A stretch of DNA of 64,000 nucleotides from positions 62,001 to 126,000 of the forward strand of contig CACWTU010000001.1 in the NCBI GenBank assembly GCA_902763885.1, written 5' to 3'. The first letter of the stretch is position 1. The number at the start of each line of letters is the position of its first letter. The notes below the pieces were generated by a model that was not told the DNA's origin, did not search any database, and saw only the letters and a program-made list of their open reading frames with translations. This DNA is from an uncultured Bacteroidales bacterium (lineage in GTDB: Bacteria > Bacteroidota > Bacteroidia > Bacteroidales > Bacteroidaceae). Below, in pieces: positions 63,696-64,000 of this stretch. Made by a program: the position numbers and the translations under genes.

Positions 63696-64000
63696 TCAGT
63701 CTGTAATCAGCATTGCATCACCGTAGCAGCCAAATCTGTAACCCTCCTTTACTGCCAGATTATATGCTGCCATCACCTTCTCATAGCCGCCGTATGCACA
63801 GGTGAGCATGAGTTGTACAGATTCAGGCAGTTGGAAGTTGCTTACCATGCTGTCAGCAACGCTGAAGTCATATGGCGGGAATATGAACTTGTTGGTCCAT
63901 CCGTCAAACGGCTTTATAAGGTGGTCTGTACCAACCACTGTCTCAAGGGCACGGTTTACGGTATTGCCTATGGCGCATATCTTGTGTCCGCCCAGTTTGG
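63696..64000 (-). CDS. queA: S-adenosylmethionine:tRNA ribosyltransferase-isomerase (C-terminal part)
   Basis: The frame is open to the right edge, so only the last about 100 residues are present. They contain GGHKICAIGNTVNRALE, then VGTDHLIKPFDGWTNKFIF and EGYRFGCYGDAMLI, the closing region of QueA. QueA makes epoxyqueuosine in tRNA by transferring ribose from S-adenosylmethionine. It leads the run queA-folK-small peptide that passes into the phosphonate genes. Confidence 0.93.
   Translation of the reverse strand, partial: KLGGHKICAIGNTVNRALETVVGTDHLIKPFDGWTNKFIFPPYDFSVADSMVSNFQLPESVQLMLTCAYGGYEKVMAAYNLAVKEGYRFGCYGDAMLITD

Overview
The window is a single contiguous piece of a Bacteroidales (Bacteroidota) chromosome, most likely a gut- or mouth-type Bacteroidaceae/Prevotellaceae relative. 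The evidence is the gene content (a PorZ-like propeller protein, DUF4294, DUF2723, a BspA-type leucine-rich-repeat protein, dipeptidyl peptidase III with HECLGH, an HhH/beta-barrel protein, paired GH31 enzymes) and the promoter signature: most real genes are preceded by the Bacteroidota -7 element TAnnTTTG. I see no rRNA, tRNA, CRISPR array, phage gene or intact insertion sequence. Genus cannot be set from the sequence alone.

Layout. 1-5.9 kb: end of uvrC, then dtd and deoC, a polyprenyl synthetase (opposite strand), polA and a TrmH-family methyltransferase. 5.9-12.1 kb: an AT-rich spacer, then leuS-rdgB-porZ reading leftward. 12.1-16.2 kb: an accessory-looking block with two paralogous HTH-DUF805 membrane proteins flanking a periplasmic thioredoxin and an odd thioredoxin-like/beta-barrel protein. 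16.2-22 kb: small stress or maintenance genes (DUF3795, GNAT-zinc ribbon, acyltransferase with an AbrB-type regulator, ICMT-like methyltransferase) and an ECF sigma/membrane protein/lipoprotein operon. 22-40 kb: core genes (gltS, mutS, lgt, ychF, DUF4294, HhH barrel protein, radical SAM, dacB, polysaccharide deacetylase, DUF2723, purD, rlmL-like). 40-51.4 kb: two GH31 alpha-glycosidases, a lytic transglycosylase, metK with a SAM-II-like riboswitch leader, and a 1212-residue BspA-like protein. 51.4-64 kb: a leftward run starting from queA, folK and a 44-residue conserved peptide and passing directly into a phosphonate/cell-surface polymer operon (PEP mutase fusion, phosphonopyruvate decarboxylase, phosphonoacetaldehyde reductase, flippase, LicD, TagB/F-like transferase, GT2, EamA), with a lipoprotein DPP III at its end.

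The most exciting system is that operon. It encodes a complete route from phosphoenolpyruvate to 2-hydroxyethylphosphonate. The first enzyme carries two different nucleotidyltransferase domains fused to PEP mutase, and the operon also holds the LicD and TagB/F enzymes expected to move CMP-activated alcohols onto, or into, a glycan. I infer a phosphonate-decorated surface polymer.

At a smaller scale, the window is unusually rich in non-coding repeats of two types. The first is a family of long perfect hairpins with an AAAGGGG core, each within a few bases of a stop codon (16.6, 18.1, 26.1 and 40.1 kb). The second is ATTGARA heptamer arrays around metK, one of which has been absorbed in frame into the phosphonopyruvate decarboxylase gene.
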